From an uncultured Lachnospiraceae bacterium (lineage in GTDB: Bacteria; Bacillota; Clostridia; Lachnospirales; Lachnospiraceae), in contig CAJUJM010000031.1 in NCBI GenBank assembly GCA_910586755.1, positions 1 through 5,915 on the forward strand: 5,915 nt of DNA, read 5' to 3'. Every line of letters starts with the position of its first letter. Position 1 is the stretch's first letter. Shown here piece by piece: positions 5,640 through 5,915 of this stretch. Made by a program: the position numbers and the translations under genes. A model generated the notes under the pieces. It was not told the DNA's origin. It made no database searches and saw only the letters and a list, made by a program, of their open reading frames with translations.

Positions 5640-5915
5640 TTTTTCGTGAAAATGCATGATTTCGTGGCAAACAACCCGGACGAGAGATGTTTCAGCCTTG
5701 CCGGTTACCGCCTGGCAGCTACCCTGTCGGAAAACGGTACGGTATCCCGTGGAATATGCACCGTGGACAAGGACAATTTCCTGACCAGCATCACGGAGCG
5801 TACCAAAATCGGACGGGAAGGTTCCGCAATCAAGGACATGAACTCCGGCGTCACCCTCCACGAGGACAATGTGGTTTCCATGAACTTCTGGGGATTCACG
5901 CCCATGCTTTTCGGA
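5640..5915 (+). pseudogene. 5'-truncated sugar-phosphate nucleotidyltransferase fragment, runs off the right edge
   Basis: The plus-strand frame from 5640 is open to the end of the window for 92 codons and encodes the middle of a nucleotidyltransferase-like protein of about 300 residues. Recognisable words are VKMHDF, AGYRLAATLSENGTVSRG, the ITERTKI segment and VVSMNFWGFTP, in the order seen in that family. Full-length members begin with a nucleotide-binding glycine-rich loop and continue to an ADDFYG motif shortly before the VKMHDF-like part. Roughly the first 130-150 residues, with those motifs, are absent here. An in-frame TGA at 5637-5639 lies where homology stops. The first ATG is at 5652, but no ribosome binding site precedes it. 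The segment is clearly richer in GC (101 of 180 bases in 5701-5880) than the regulator region. It is probably a broken gene beyond a breakpoint, or a join between unrelated sequences; the C-terminus is outside the window. Confidence 0.75.

Noticed and set aside
5622..5905. Minus-strand open frames over the right edge
   Set aside because: They are antisense to the plus-strand nucleotidyltransferase frame, whose protein motifs are clear, and their translations show no recognisable family features.

Overview
The window looks like chromosomal DNA from a low-GC Gram-positive anaerobe of the Clostridia, plausibly a Lachnospiraceae-type gut bacterium. This rests on strong AGGAGG-type ribosome binding sites, a lipoprotein with a Thr/Ala/Gly-rich linker, a SigmaA-type promoter and AT-rich spacers. 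The genus cannot be named from the sequence alone.

The core is one four-gene operon read on the minus strand, from right to left. Its order is a type II dehydroquinase-like protein (4094-4528), a TAXI-type TRAP solute-binding lipoprotein (2956-4068), a fused TRAP membrane permease (961-2850) and an IolB/KduI-family cupin isomerase (142-942). Gaps are 25, 105 and 18 bases, and each gene has its own good ribosome binding site. A near-consensus promoter (TTGACA, 17 bases, TAAAAT; 4617-4645) starts the operon. Symmetric sequences lie upstream of it, in its spacer, at the expected start of transcription and just before the first ribosome binding site. A hairpin with a T tract between the binding-protein and permease genes probably lowers permease expression.

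Upstream in the same orientation is a gene for a YheO-type PAS/helix-turn-helix regulator (4833-5513), closed by its own terminator (4781-4813). It is the obvious candidate regulator of the operon. Together the genes suggest uptake of a small, probably carboxylated compound and its conversion by a ring dehydratase-like enzyme and an aldose/ketose-type isomerase. The dehydroquinase-like protein lacks the usual lid tyrosine and the second substrate-binding arginine. No other inositol or shikimate genes are present. The substrate is therefore unknown, and this is the most interesting question in the window.

Both edges look disturbed. At the left, a minus-strand gene with its own promoter begins at base 26 and runs off the window. 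Its eight visible residues would suit an IS110-family transposase, but that is only a guess. At the right, from about base 5640, a more GC-rich plus-strand reading frame encodes the middle of a sugar-phosphate nucleotidyltransferase whose first half is missing. This suggests a rearrangement breakpoint or a chimeric join. No tRNA, rRNA or CRISPR array was seen.
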